Shown piece by piece: positions 5,127 to 5,435 of a stretch of 5,435 nucleotides of DNA. This stretch comes from Oscillospiraceae bacterium. Lineage in GTDB: Bacteria > Bacillota > Clostridia > Oscillospirales > Acutalibacteraceae. Each line of letters starts with the position of its first letter. Position 1 is the stretch's first letter. The notes beneath the pieces are model-generated. The model worked only from the letters and a program-made list of their open reading frames with translations, did no database searches and was not told the origin of the DNA. The translations under genes were made by a program, and so were the position numbers. Location: NCBI GenBank assembly GCA_021640185.1, contig JAJXDX010000162.1, positions 1-5,435 on the forward strand, given 5' to 3'.

Positions 5127-5435
5127 AAAAGGCCGTGCTCTTCCTGCTTTGCGCCGTGTGCGTTTCGTTTACCATCGGCGCCGCGGCCTTATCGGCGGCA
5201 CCCGAAACAAGGCCGATCGAACAAGAGGAATGCGACCGTCTGCGCCGATCGGTCGGGATCACCGCGCTTGATCAAGAGCCGAATATCCGGTCGCTTACCG
5301 GGTTCGACATCCGCGCGGACGGGGCGGTGCTTTTGGGCACGGACGATCCGCAAAAGACGGTCGCCGCCTATACGCAGGACGGGACGTTTTTGCTCGGTTT
5401 CACTTTCCGGTGCAGCGGGGGTCATGGGGTAAAAT
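5123..5435 (+). CDS. Exported protein, N-terminal 104 residues only (cut by the window end)
   Basis: GTG 5123 overlaps the preceding stop (GTGA, 5123-5126) and the frame stays open to the last base. MKK followed by a hydrophobic stretch (residues 4-24) and LSA-AP makes a typical signal peptide or N-terminal anchor, with no lipobox cysteine. The mature part has a helical lead (IEQEECDRLRRSVG, 32-45), then SLTGFDIRADGAVLLGTDDP (57-76), KTVAAYTQDGTFLLGFTFRC (78-97) and SGGHGV. I recall 'FDV-x-x-DG-x-x-x-LG...V-x-x-Y-x-x-x-G-x-F-x-x-G-(F/Y)-x-F-x-x-x-G-x-x-GV' as a recurrent family of clostridial exported proteins with repeated beta blades, here with two blade-like units visible. Function is unknown. 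It is the third member of a coupled trio with the helical and the two-helix membrane proteins, suggesting a shared cell-envelope role. The missing C-terminal part prevents a firmer call. Confidence 0.78.
   Translation, partial: MKKAVLFLLCAVCVSFTIGAAALSAAPETRPIEQEECDRLRRSVGITALDQEPNIRSLTGFDIRADGAVLLGTDDPQKTVAAYTQDGTFLLGFTFRCSGGHGVK

Overview
The window looks like an accessory locus of a low-to-mid-GC Gram-positive anaerobe, most likely a member of Clostridia (Bacillota). The basis is strong GGAGG-type ribosome sites before nearly every gene, GTG and TTG starts, an IS256-type transposase remnant, a wall-type RHS/YD-repeat fragment, and protein families that I recall as common in clostridial polymorphic-toxin loci. 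This taxonomic call comes from memory of families; no search was run. All supported genes are on the + strand. I see no tRNA, rRNA or CRISPR array.

Region 1-140 is the tail of a broken IS256-family transposase followed by the leader of the first gene. Region 141-585 holds a 130-aa unidentified protein and a 12-bp terminator hairpin. Region 599-769 is a 56-codon scrap of the conserved RHS repeat core, with a near-consensus sigma-A-type promoter inside it. It leads into an 83-aa small protein (790-1041) and a 293-aa protein with the MGAWGT N-terminus of the DUF4259-like family (1090-1971). Region 1972-2217 has no convincing gene. Region 2218-3963 is a tight run of three genes: two tandem paralogues (193 and 179 aa) and a 196-aa conserved hypothetical protein. 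A GC-rich hairpin follows at 3982-4001. Region 4033-5435 is a translationally coupled trio: a helical 185-aa protein, a 179-aa protein with two membrane segments and a possible PH-like domain, and a signal-peptide protein cut by the window end.

The most economical reading is an orphan immunity-gene island. RHS toxins carry variable C-terminal toxins followed by matching immunity genes. When the toxin tips are lost by recombination or IS activity, the immunity genes remain as a one-strand array separated by RHS scraps. The RHS fragment, the IS scar, the tandem duplication and the run of small unrelated proteins all fit this. No toxin domain is visible in the window, so the immunity role of each gene is inferred from context. 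The possible exception to pure immunity storage is the last trio, which looks like a membrane or cell-envelope module.
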